The notes under the pieces: generated by a model
What the model saw: only the letters and a program-made list of their open reading frames with translations
Told to the model about the DNA's origin: nothing
Databases searched by the model: none
Program-made: the position numbers and the translations under genes
Shown here: positions 1-6,670 of the stretch, piece after piece
Position numbering within the stretch: the first letter of the stretch is position 1
Layout: each line of letters begins with the position of its first letter
Assembly (NCBI GenBank): GCA_012523545.1
Contig: JAAYIH010000046.1
Span: 1 to 64,000, forward strand
Length of the DNA stretch: 64,000 nt
Direction of reading: 5' to 3'
DNA from: Bacillota bacterium
GTDB taxonomy: Bacteria > Bacillota > Proteinivoracia > UBA4975

Positions 1-531
1 GCACAGCTTGCACCGGCGTTCCTGCAGGTCTTCGGGATCCAGAAGGCTTCCGCAGGCGTCACACTGGTCCCCCCGGGCCTCCTTTGCCCCGCAGCGGGGG
101 CAAATGCCTTCGACATACCTGTCGGGCAGGAACTTCTGACAATGGTCACACCAGATTTGCTCCTGAGTCCTGGGATAGAGCCAGCCGTCGGCGTGCAACC
201 GGCGGATGATATCCTGAACCTGCTGCTGGTGCGCTTCGTCCATGGTGGCAGCGTAGCGGTCATAACTGAAGCCAAGTTTGGCAAAACTGTCTACGAATTC
301 CCGATGGTACTCTTCGGCCACCTGGCGCGGGCTGCGCCCTTCCTGGCTGGCCCGCACGGCTATGGGCGTGCCGTGGCAGTCGCTGCCGGAAACAAACAGA
401 ACCGCATCGCCGCGCAGGCGAAAATAGCGGGCGAGCACGTCGGCGGGCAGCAAGCCGGCGATATGGCCCAGATGCAGAGAACCATTGGCATAAGGCCAGG
501 CGCTGCAAATTAACACATGTCTCACTGTCAT
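1..531 (-). CDS. metG: Methionyl-tRNA synthetase, N-terminal part (cut by the window edge)
   Basis: This enzyme charges tRNA(Met) with methionine in the cytoplasm. Only the first 177 residues lie in the window. Residues 10-23 carry the class I signature, including SAWPYANG and HLGH (the HIGH motif). Paired cysteines CDHC, CPRC, CDAC and CKLC form the zinc-binding insertion of the catalytic domain. The ATG at 531 is preceded by a GGGGTGG ribosome site. A T-box leader with an AUG specifier lies directly upstream, which independently supports the methionine assignment. The 3' end is outside the window, so the length and any C-terminal tRNA-binding domain cannot be judged. Confidence 0.95.
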   Translation of the reverse strand, partial: MTVRHVLICSAWPYANGSLHLGHIAGLLPADVLARYFRLRGDAVLFVSGSDCHGTPIAVRASQEGRSPRQVAEEYHREFVDSFAKLGFSYDRYAATMDEAHQQQVQDIIRRLHADGWLYPRTQEQIWCDHCQKFLPDRYVEGICPRCGAKEARGDQCDACGSLLDPEDLQERRCKLC

Positions 532-551
532 AACCACCCCTCTAAAATAAT

Positions 552-791
552 GCAAGCCCGCCACGGCCAAGCGCCGGGACGGGCATAAAATCCCGCGGTA
601 CCACCCCGCATTGCCGCCAGCAGGCGGCCTCCTCAGGCGCGATAACGGGCGCTGCCGTCACGGCCTTGCCGGGGCTCGGCCGCAAAGCTCAGAGACCATG
701 TTCAGCCGGTGTCGCGTTGCCGGGTCCCACCTATTCCGGCTCTCTGCAAACGGACCGTCCGGCCTACTCATCTCGTCATTGCCTGGTATAT
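552..791 (-). ncRNA. T-box leader controlling metG (Met specifier)
   Basis: The transcript contains the T-box core GGTGGTACCGCGGG (reverse of 590-605), which pairs with the tRNA acceptor end. It also has the Stem I landmarks GATGAGTAG and GCAGAGAGCCGG. In Stem I the specifier position (697-699) reads ATG, next to GGTCTCTGAG, matching tRNA(Met). A GC-rich stem at about 555-585 followed by TTGCATTATTTTA is the competing terminator. Uncharged tRNA(Met) would stabilise the antiterminator and switch on metG. Confidence 0.92.
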
Positions 792-797
792 GGGCTA

Positions 798-827
798 ATT
801 ATAAACAGTCCGGAGCCCGGATGTCAA
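798..827 (-). promoter_or_regulatory. Sigma-A-type promoter of the metG T-box transcript
   Basis: On the minus strand a consensus -35 TTGACA (822-827) is followed after 18 bases by a perfect -10 TATAAT (798-803). The start point would be near 791, just before the T-box Stem I. Confidence 0.85.
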
Positions 828-923
828 ATTTTTACTGCCGGCCCCCAAAAATTCCCTCCGGTTTGCGCATACTAATAATGTAGTGCCAAAGGGCCAAGTT
901 TAATTTTCAACCCCCATATTCCC

Positions 924-951
924 AAAACTCCCGTCGCGCAACGGGAGTTTT
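924..951. terminator. Bidirectional hairpin terminator
   Basis: AAAACTCCCGT and ACGGGAGTTTT form an 11-bp stem around a 6-base loop. It lies just downstream of the small membrane protein gene at 960-1097 and upstream of the metG promoter, so it isolates the two transcripts. Confidence 0.7.
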
Positions 952-959
952 CCTTTCCC

Positions 960-1097
960 TTATAATCTTTCTATCAGAGCCCATACTATAGGTAAAACAT
1001 AGCGCCCCAGAAACCAGAGAATAATCACCAGGGCGGCCAGGTACGCTCCGTGCCGGATTAAGGCTGTCGCCGGTTGCCTGGTTTTTTCATGGCTCAT
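960..1097 (-). CDS. Small single-pass membrane protein, 45 aa
   Basis: The protein begins MSHEKTRQ and has one hydrophobic helix at about residues 20-40 (ALVIILWFLG... IVWALIE), with a charged cytoplasmic head. The reading frame is open far upstream, but the ATG at 1097 is chosen because AAAGAGGTGG stands at the right distance before it. The upstream frame has no helix and unnatural composition. A terminator follows at 924-951. I do not recognise a family; it may be one of the many unstudied small membrane peptides of Bacillota. Confidence 0.6.
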   Translation of the reverse strand: MSHEKTRQPATALIRHGAYLAALVIILWFLGRYVLPIVWALIERL

Positions 1098-1161
1098 GCG
1101 TTCCACCTCTTTTTGCTTAGTTTTCCGCAAAATACACAGCGTATTCCCGGGAGGCCAACAG

Positions 1162-1311
1162 GTGAAACACTGGTCCTTGTCTGCAGGCATTGTTCTGACC
1201 ATTGCCGGCGCCGTCGCCGTTGCCCTTGACATCCACCCCCACACCGGGGCGATTTTGGCGGCCCTGGGCATCCTCGCCGCCGCCTGGAGCCTGACGCGGC
1301 GACGGGTTTGA
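1162..1311 (+). CDS. Small two-helix membrane protein, 49 aa
   Basis: The GTG start at 1162 is preceded by GGGAGG at a 7-base spacing. The product has two hydrophobic stretches (about residues 6-24 and 28-43) separated by a short polar turn LDIHPHTG, and ends in SLTRRRV, a positive-inside tail. A strong bidirectional terminator follows within 10 bases. It overlaps no other good gene and lies divergent to the 45-aa membrane protein. The family is not recognised. Confidence 0.55.
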   Translation: MKHWSLSAGIVLTIAGAVAVALDIHPHTGAILAALGILAAAWSLTRRRV

Positions 1312-1319
1312 TTGGGAGC

Positions 1320-1347
1320 AAAAAAAACAGCGCAAGCTGTTTTTTTT
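1320..1347. terminator. Bidirectional terminator
   Basis: AAAAAACAGC-GCAA-GCTGTTTTTT is a compact hairpin with A/T runs on both sides. It lies between the convergent 49-aa gene and the 183-aa membrane protein gene, whose TAA stop lies inside the T-run. Confidence 0.8.
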
Positions 1348-1897
1348 AGCCTTCTTTTATGCCCCTGATAAATGAGACAAAGCCCATGGTCAGGGTGACA
1401 AACCCCCAGCACAGCCAGAGCAGGGCGCTGTCACGGGCCCATGCTGCCAGGCCAATCCCGCCGCTGAGGGCAAAAAGCGCGCCCCAGGCCACAACCCGCT
1501 TCCTGCCGCAAGGGTCCCGGCCGGGCAGGGCAAGTTGTACCGCGATCGCCAAAAGCCGGTGCGGCACGACGACCCCGGCCCTAAAGGCCAGCAAAACCAG
1601 GAGGGAACTGGTCCGCAACGCTGCAAACAGCGCCAAACCGGCCAGGATCAGGGGATAAACCCGGGGCGCGATGTGCATCAGACCCCAGACGGCAACGCCC
1701 CCCATTATCCCGGCAACCAGCCAGTCCTTCACTGCCCGCGCCAGTTGCCGGCGCCAGGCCACATTCCCGGCGACATACCTCTGCAGGCGCCGGCTGGCCG
1801 GGTCCTGAGCGGCAATCTGTTCCAGGAGGCAAAAGCGGGCGCCTTCCAGGAGCAACAACAATGCATAGAGCAACGCCAAAACGAGCATGCCCTTCAC
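1346..1897 (-). CDS. Multi-pass membrane protein of unknown function, 183 aa
   Basis: Hydrophobic helices are visible at about residues 3-20, 60-80, 82-105, 135-155 and 158-175. They are separated by arginine-rich loops such as RRLQRYVAGNVAWRRQLARAVKDW, which suggests an inner-membrane protein with positive cytoplasmic loops. The GTG start at 1897 overlaps the rnhA stop codon as GTGA, so the two are translationally coupled. The sequence shows no catalytic motif and I cannot name a family. Confidence 0.7.
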   Translation of the reverse strand: MKGMLVLALLYALLLLLEGARFCLLEQIAAQDPASRRLQRYVAGNVAWRRQLARAVKDWLVAGIMGGVAVWGLMHIAPRVYPLILAGLALFAALRTSSLLVLLAFRAGVVVPHRLLAIAVQLALPGRDPCGRKRVVAWGALFALSGGIGLAAWARDSALLWLCWGFVTLTMGFVSFIRGIKEG

Positions 1898-2343
1898 CGC
1901 CCCGATCCCACATGATCCTTGATCGCCTGGCGGGCCAGGGCGTCGCAGCGGATGTTGTTTTCATCATCGGCATGGCCCTTGACCCAAACCCATGTTACCT
2001 CATGGGGCTCAATGGCTTTGAGCAGCTGCTGCCACAGGTCGATATTTTTGACCTTGCCTTGTTTAAAACCGGTTTTCAGCCAGTTTTCCACCCAGCCCTG
2101 GTTAAAAGCGTTGACCACTATCTCCGAATCGCTGTACACCGTAACCCGGCAGGGCTCCCGCAAAGCCTCAAAGGCCTTGATGAGCGCCGTCATCTCCATA
2201 CGGTTGTTGGTGGTGTCGGGCTCAAAGCCGCTGATTTCCTTCCTGTGGCGGCCGTAGAGCAAAACCGCCGCCCAGCCGCCCGGGCCGGGATTGCCGGAAC
2301 AGGCCCCGTCGCTGTAAATTGTCACTTCTTTTTGTGCTGCCAC
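1894..2343 (-). CDS. rnhA: Ribonuclease HI
   Basis: This enzyme cuts the RNA strand of RNA-DNA hybrids, acting on primers and R-loops. The fold signature SDGACSGNPGPGG is present. Counting from the GTG at 2343, the metal-binding carboxylates fall at D12, E50, D72 and D134, with the flexible-loop histidine at H124, close to Escherichia coli numbering. The start at 2343 is preferred over the in-frame GTG at 2352 because AGGTGG lies five bases before it. At 149 residues it is normal length, and it includes the basic helix WLKTGFKQGKVKN used for substrate binding. It overlaps the membrane protein gene downstream. Confidence 0.95.
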   Translation of the reverse strand: MAAQKEVTIYSDGACSGNPGPGGWAAVLLYGRHRKEISGFEPDTTNNRMEMTALIKAFEALREPCRVTVYSDSEIVVNAFNQGWVENWLKTGFKQGKVKNIDLWQQLLKAIEPHEVTWVWVKGHADDENNIRCDALARQAIKDHVGSGR

Positions 2344-2373
2344 ACCGTCCACCTGCCTTGATGCTGTATTGCC

Positions 2374-3129
2374 TTATGTTCTGACAAAGGAAGCCCAGTA
2401 TTCCCAGCCCTTGCGCTTGGGATGCGGGGTCTCTTTGATTTGGCCGGCCAGGTTCAGCTGCTGGCAGGCCGCCTGCACATGGCACAGGGCGATGCCCATT
2501 TCGATGGGAGTGTATGCCTTGCCCACGGGACGGGAGACGCTGTATAAATGCACTCCCTCGGCAGTAAACCACAGCCGCCAGGGCTGACGATTGATGGCGG
2601 AGGGAGCCCAGCGCACCGCTTCCAGTACAGTCAGCCAGGGCAGGCTGTCCCGGTGACTGTGGGGAGCAAAAACGGCAAGGCGCTTCGGCATTATGCGCCT
2701 GCCCATGCGCTTGGCGGCCGCAGCGGCCCTGCCCACAGCCAGCAATATTCGGGTCCGTTCTGCCCCCTTTAATTCCAGCTGCGCATCCACAGCCTTTTTG
2801 TCAAATACCCCCAGCCAGCAGGTGCCCAGTCCCAGGCCGGTGAGCCTGAGGACGACCCGCTCCAGGCTGTACCCCAGGTTGAGGAGAGAATCTCTGTCAT
2901 CCCTGGCAATGGCGGCAATGTACCACGGTGCCGTAACCCGGCCGATGCCCCCCAGACCCAAATGGCGGTGTATCTCCTCTCCCCCCACAAGCCGCAGCTC
3001 CAGGAAGGAAGAATTCAGCGTCTCTGTTTCCCGGCAAATAAACCGGACCTGGTTCACTGTGGCCGCATCCAGGTCAGGCAGATAACGCCGCACCGAGTGA
3101 CGGCGCTCGATGAGCTGAAGCCAATTCAT
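2374..3129 (-). CDS. Nitroreductase family protein (TM1586-like), 251 aa
   Basis: The N-terminal RRHSVRRYL and the C-terminal WAPSAINRQPWRLWF are the two halves of an FMN-binding nitroreductase fold. The length fits the longer putative nitroreductase subfamily (Pfam TM1586_NiRdase) with an internal pseudo-duplication, better than the 200-aa NfsB type. The start at 3129 is used because GGAGGG precedes it by six bases; the frame is open further upstream but has no ribosome site. It would reduce nitro or quinone compounds with NAD(P)H; the substrate is unknown. It may be co-transcribed with rnhA, 30 bases away. Confidence 0.8.
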   Translation of the reverse strand: MNWLQLIERRHSVRRYLPDLDAATVNQVRFICRETETLNSSFLELRLVGGEEIHRHLGLGGIGRVTAPWYIAAIARDDRDSLLNLGYSLERVVLRLTGLGLGTCWLGVFDKKAVDAQLELKGAERTRILLAVGRAAAAAKRMGRRIMPKRLAVFAPHSHRDSLPWLTVLEAVRWAPSAINRQPWRLWFTAEGVHLYSVSRPVGKAYTPIEMGIALCHVQAACQQLNLAGQIKETPHPKRKGWEYWASFVRT

Positions 3130-3275
3130 GCCAATCCCTCCAAACCGCATTTTACTGCCGGCAAAGGCCCGCCGCGCCAGGGTCTGGTTGGCCTGCGGGG
3201 TATCGGCCGGCTGCGCATTATGGCAAAAACAAGCGGGCATGCTAATAGAGACCAAATGTACAAGGAGGATAGCCA

Positions 3276-3431
3276 ATGACCACCAGTTGGATAGTTGTCG
3301 GTCTGGGCGTCGTGGTCTCTTTGATTGGATGGTTCATCGGCGGCAATTTGGGCAGCGGCGTGCTGGGTTTCGGCCTGGCCCACATCATACTGGGCCTGCT
3401 GGATACCATGAGACCGACGGTACGTCACTAG
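3276..3431 (+). CDS. Small glycine-rich membrane protein, 51 aa
   Basis: AAGGAGG lies seven bases before the ATG at 3276. The product has a first helix (WIVVGLGVVVSLIGWFIGG) and a second amphipathic hydrophobic stretch (GVLGFGLAHIILGLLDTM), with a short basic tail. A strong hairpin follows the stop at once. It is transcribed alone, divergently from the nitroreductase. The family is not recognised; tiny Gly/Leu proteins of this kind are common next to sporulation or stress genes, but nothing here proves a role. Confidence 0.65.
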   Translation: MTTSWIVVGLGVVVSLIGWFIGGNLGSGVLGFGLAHIILGLLDTMRPTVRH

Positions 3432-3436
3432 ACAAA

Positions 3437-3459
3437 GGGCACCGAGAGCCTCGGTGCCC
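3437..3459. terminator. Strong hairpin between convergent genes
   Basis: GGGCACCGA and TCGGTGCCC form a perfect 9-bp stem with a 5-base loop. It stands between the 51-aa gene and the convergent response-regulator gene. There is no long T-run on either side, so efficiency is uncertain. Confidence 0.6.
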
Positions 3460-3466
3460 AAATTGC

Positions 3467-3826
3467 TTAATCGAACAGCAAGTTATCTCCCTTTTGCAGG
3501 CCGGACGGGGTTTTAATCAGGTAATCCTTAGCCCCCAGTTTCAGCGCGTGTTCTATTATCTCGCGCCGGCGATAGGAGGTTACCATGGTAATGTCGGGTT
3601 TATAGTCATCCAGGTTGGCCAATTCTTCCAGGACTCCAAGGCCGTCGAGCTTGGGCATAATTACGTCCAGGAAAATTTTGTCCGGCCTGTGCTGTAAAAT
3701 GCGTTCCACTGCTTCGGCGCCGTTGCTTACAGAAGCGATGATTTTATAATTATGCTGTTTTGCCCAATCCTCTACCCGGGCCCGGGAAATGGGATCATCA
3801 TCTGCTATTATAGCTGTCTTAAGCAT
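3467..3826 (-). CDS. Stand-alone response regulator receiver protein (CheY/Spo0F-like), 119 aa
   Basis: This is a single receiver domain without an output domain. Acidic pocket residues D10/D11, the phospho-acceptor D54 (in FLDVIMP), T83/S84 and K105 are all present, so it should accept phosphate from a histidine kinase. The start at 3826 is taken because AGGGGTG precedes it; upstream in-frame codons give a basic non-conserved tail. No kinase lies in the window. It may act as a phosphorelay intermediate or in chemotaxis-like control. Confidence 0.9.
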   Translation of the reverse strand: MLKTAIIADDDPISRARVEDWAKQHNYKIIASVSNGAEAVERILQHRPDKIFLDVIMPKLDGLGVLEELANLDDYKPDITMVTSYRRREIIEHALKLGAKDYLIKTPSGLQKGDNLLFD

Positions 3827-3932
3827 CGGCAACACCCCTCTCCTCTGCCGTTTTTTTTGTAATTCCACATTGCCCCCCAAAATCCCTGCCTGGAAGGCAA
3901 AATTTTCTTGCCGCCGAACTGGAAACAGGCGG

Positions 3933-3962
3933 TTGCAGACGCTGTTGCATCAGTGATATTAT
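3933..3962 (+). promoter_or_regulatory. Putative promoter for the acetyltransferase gene
   Basis: TTGCAG (3933-3938), an 18-base spacer and TATTAT (3957-3962) sit 30 bases before the GTG start at 3992. It is a plausible sigma-A promoter with a weak match. Confidence 0.45.
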
Positions 3963-3991
3963 TTTTGTAGCACGCGCAAGGGGTGAGTGCA

Positions 3992-5077
3992 GTGAAGTAC
4001 CCGATAACCCAACTGGATTTCGACCGGGACTTTGCCGGCTTTGTCGAGCTCAGCCGGGCCATATACGGCGAGAAGGCAGTGGCCGATGAGGCCTTGTACC
4101 GGTGGCTGTTTGAAAAAAACATCTATAACCCGAAGGGATACTACCTCTTCCACGTCGCCAAAGACGGCGACAAGGTGGTGGCTTCCGACTGCCTGATGCC
4201 TGTCCCCCTGAGCATAAAGGGTAACAAGTACCTGGCTGCATGGTCCATCAAAACCATGACGCACCCGGATTACCAGCGCCAGGGAATCTTTCGGGCCATG
4301 ACCGAATTCAACATCACCCGGGCCAGGGAACTGGGCATCGATATCATACTGGGCTTCGCCAACGCCAACTCCTTCCCGGGCTACAAAAAGTTTGGCTGGG
4401 AAGTATTGTGGGAACGAAGGGCGATAATCCGCCCGCTGGACATCCGGCAGAGCCTGCGCCGCAAAGCACCGTTGAGCCCCTTTGCAGAGGTAGGCAACAA
4501 GCTGTTCAGAATGCTGGACAAAGGCCGGCTGGCACGCCTGGCCGCCCAGGCCAAAAAGTATGAAACCGAAATCCACTCTTCTGCTCCGGAAACCTGCGAT
4601 AAGCTCTGGGCCAAAATGCAGGCGGGGTTTGCCATTGCCATTGAGCGCGACCAAAAATACATTGAATGGCGCTACAATCAGCGCCCCAACCAGGAATATA
4701 AATTCGTCGTGGCCTGTGCCCAGAAACAACCGGAAGCCATGCTGGTCTTTCGCCGGCACCTGGGCAACAACTCCTGCATAATCATCGATTACATTGGCGC
4801 GCCCGAATCCCCGGCCATACCCGCGTTGCTGCACGAAACCGTTCAATATTGCCTGGACAATAACCTGCGCTACATCATCAACAGTTCGGGGAGCAGGTTT
4901 GACGATTACTTATGCAACCACTTTTGGTTCAAGTACCTGACCGCTCCGCTGGCCAACAACATGTTCATAGCCCACCGCATCAACCGGGACATCAATCCCG
5001 CCCACCTGACAGAACAGGAAAACTGGTTTATCAGCTACGGAGACTCCGAACTGGACCTCGACCTGCAATTCCGGTAG
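3992..5077 (+). CDS. GNAT-family acetyltransferase, 361 aa
   Basis: The N-terminal half carries the acetyl-CoA binding region of a GNAT domain: hydrophobic strand AAWSIKTMTHPDYQRQGIFRAMTEF, with the Q/R-x-x-G-I/L turn, then a helix and LGIDIILGFANANSFPGYKKFGW. This last part matches the NxNSxPgYkKfGW motif of Eis/PF13527-like acetyltransferases. The C-terminal half (about 200-361) is a second, more divergent GNAT-like or sterol-carrier-like region. The GTG at 3992 is preferred over the GTG at 3983 because AAGGGGTGAG then has proper spacing. The substrate is unknown. Confidence 0.8.
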   Translation: MKYPITQLDFDRDFAGFVELSRAIYGEKAVADEALYRWLFEKNIYNPKGYYLFHVAKDGDKVVASDCLMPVPLSIKGNKYLAAWSIKTMTHPDYQRQGIFRAMTEFNITRARELGIDIILGFANANSFPGYKKFGWEVLWERRAIIRPLDIRQSLRRKAPLSPFAEVGNKLFRMLDKGRLARLAAQAKKYETEIHSSAPETCDKLWAKMQAGFAIAIERDQKYIEWRYNQRPNQEYKFVVACAQKQPEAMLVFRRHLGNNSCIIIDYIGAPESPAIPALLHETVQYCLDNNLRYIINSSGSRFDDYLCNHFWFKYLTAPLANNMFIAHRINRDINPAHLTEQENWFISYGDSELDLDLQFR

Positions 5078-5111
5078 GCCGGGGTTTTTTTTTGCAACCC
5101 TCCTGCGTCAC

Positions 5112-5207
5112 TCAGTTACGGCTGGACAGGAGCACGATCCCGCCGATGATCAGGCCGAGAACAAGCAGGCCCCCCAGCAGAATCGGTACACCGGTCACCA
5201 GGCTCAT
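5112..5207 (-). CDS. 31-aa hydrophobic peptide gene
   Basis: GGGAGGTGG precedes the ATG at 5207 by four bases. The frame encodes a single transmembrane helix (PILLGGLLVLGLIIGGIVLLS) capped by SRN before TGA. Length, strong ribosome site and clean helix resemble small membrane peptides that assist larger complexes, but no partner gene adjoins it. It is too short for homology to be judged by eye. Confidence 0.5.
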   Translation of the reverse strand: MSLVTGVPILLGGLLVLGLIIGGIVLLSSRN

Positions 5208-5242
5208 TTTTCCACCTCCCGCCGATTATTGACCCAATCCCG

Positions 5243-5521
5243 TTACGCCAGGTCGAGAATCCGGACCGGAAGAGAATCGCCGAATTCTTTCCTGCGCAGG
5301 CGCAGCGCAGCCAGTAAGGCTTGTTTTCCACCATATGGGTATAGTGGCCGTCCTGCTCCCGGCCGGAAGAGGCAATCCCGGCCAGCATCTTGCAACGGGA
5401 GACCTGTCTGACGCCGGCAGCCAACACCTCTCCAGATGCCCGGGCGCGCATGGGCCGCCAGGGCATGTCCGTTTAAAGCAATATTCGCCAAAAGGACGGG
5501 TATACCTGCCCAATGTTCCAT
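5243..5521 (-). other. Uncertain reading frame, possibly a decayed gene
   Basis: The stretch 5208-5660 is about 450 bases without a convincing gene. A minus-strand frame (92 codons) starts plausibly with MEHWAGIPVLLANIALNGHALAAH and ends plausibly with GDSLPVRILDLA. Its middle is proline-, glycine- and cysteine-rich and looks out of frame. Another minus frame reads more naturally there (ENKPYWLRCA). This fits a gene with compensating frameshifts, or chance. The start has GGGGGG only two bases away. No family is recognised. Confidence 0.25.
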
Positions 5522-5540
5522 AGCCCCCCATAAAACACGA

Positions 5541-5614
5541 CCGGCCTCGCTGCCGGCACCATTACCCGGGCATTATCCTTCAATTTTTTCTTCCGGCAGG
5601 AGTAATGCCCGGTG
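5541..5614. repeat. Structured non-coding inverted repeats
   Basis: CCGGC-CTCGCT-GCCGG (5541-5556) is followed by a long imperfect inverted repeat. The arm CCCGGGCATTATCCT (5565-5579) pairs with AGGAGTAATGCCCGG (5598-5612), with one bulge, around an 18-base T-rich loop. It lies 50 bases upstream of the frameshifted zinc-ribbon gene. It could be a terminator for something on either strand, or a leader hairpin. Confidence 0.4.
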
Positions 5615-5660
5615 ATGTCCAAATAAAGAAATGGGTATATGGGGTTAAGGGGGTATACAC

Positions 5661-6130
5661 GTGGATAAAACTCAATTGGTCAAGGCTTGGGTTTTTTCCT
5701 CGGGCGCAGTTAAACAATTGGGAAGCAAGGGCAAGGCCTTTGCCCTGGGCTGGAAACTGCTCAACGATTACCTCTATTTCTCGGAGGCTGCTGCCCTGTA
5801 ACCCGGGCAAGGCTGTACGACTTTTCCCAGTTCATCACCAACTTTGCCGACCATTATGCCGGCCCCGACGACGACCTCTATACCTGGATTGTGAACAATG
5901 GCCATACCATCATCGAAGCCCTGCACAAAGCCGAAACAGAGGAGACCCATGAAAAGATTCCCAATGCCCTTTGCCCCCTGTGCAGCGTACCGCTGTCGGC
6001 AGACAACGTGGCGCGCCTGGCCGACGGCAGCATCCGCAAATCGGCGGCGGGACGCGCCTGGTGCAAGGAATGCGCTGTGAAAATCGACAAAAATAAATGG
6101 ACTGCCCGCGAAAGCCCCGGGGCTGAATAA
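5661..6130 (+). pseudogene. Zinc-ribbon protein gene with a frameshift near 5800
   Basis: AAGGGGG stands seven bases before a GTG at 5661. The first frame encodes 46 sensible residues (VDKTQLVKAWVFSSG to LNDYLYFSEAAAL), then TAA at 5799-5801. A second frame carries on immediately as RARLYDFSQFITNFADHY and runs to 6130. That part contains CPLC and CKEC, a four-cysteine zinc-binding ribbon, and IVNNGHTIIEALHKAE. Together the parts make one protein of about 155 residues, so a base was lost or gained around 5795-5806. It may be a real mutation, a sequencing error or, less likely, programmed frameshifting. I do not know the family. Confidence 0.65.
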
Positions 6131-6184
6131 CTGCTCTCTCTATTTGCCACACTATGCTTGACAAGAAACTTTGGAGGGAGCTGT

Positions 6185-6601
6185 ATGCGCCTGATACCCC
6201 ACGAGTGGAGACATTTGGATAACTGGCGTCGGGAAATGGAGCGTTTTGTCGAGCCCCTTTTCCAGAGCTTCAACACTCCCCGGGTCGACCTCTTTGAGAC
6301 CGACTCCGAGCTGGTGGCAGTCTGTGAAATCCCCGGCATAGAAAAAAAGGAAGACATCCATGTGGACGTCTCCGACAATGTCCTCATCATCAGCGGCAGC
6401 GTCCGCCGCTGGGGAGAGGTCAAGGATGACGCCTTCCACAGGCGCGAACGCTATGCCGGCCATTTCACCCGTTCCGTCGGATTGCCGATGCCCGTCAAGG
6501 GCGATGAAATCAAAGCCACTTACCGCAACGGGCTGCTGGAAGTGCGCATGCCCAAAGCCGAACAAACTGCAACCAGGCGAATCGATATCGAATTCCACTA
6601 A
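6185..6601 (+). CDS. Small heat shock protein, Hsp20/alpha-crystallin family
   Basis: This is an ATP-independent holdase chaperone. Residues about 38-135 form the alpha-crystallin domain, with PRVDLFETDSELVAVCEIPG at its start, the strand DNVLIISGSV, and the typical FHRRERYAGHFTRSVGLP. The C-terminal RIDIEF supplies the I-x-I/V motif used for oligomer assembly. GGAGGG is placed correctly before the ATG at 6185; the frame is open a little upstream but lacks a ribosome site. At 138 residues it is normal size. A strong terminator follows, so it is a single-gene unit. Confidence 0.93.
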   Translation: MRLIPHEWRHLDNWRREMERFVEPLFQSFNTPRVDLFETDSELVAVCEIPGIEKKEDIHVDVSDNVLIISGSVRRWGEVKDDAFHRRERYAGHFTRSVGLPMPVKGDEIKATYRNGLLEVRMPKAEQTATRRIDIEFH

Positions 6602-6632
6602 ACCGTAACTTTTTCCTCCGCGCGGCATTGCC

Positions 6633-6663
6633 GGGCCGGGTTCAATGACCCGGCCCTTTTTTT
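6633..6663 (+). terminator. Intrinsic terminator after the Hsp20 gene
   Basis: GGGCCGGGT and ACCCGGCCC form a 9-bp stem with a short loop, followed by a run of seven T. Confidence 0.9.
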
Positions 6664-6670
6664 AGCCTCC

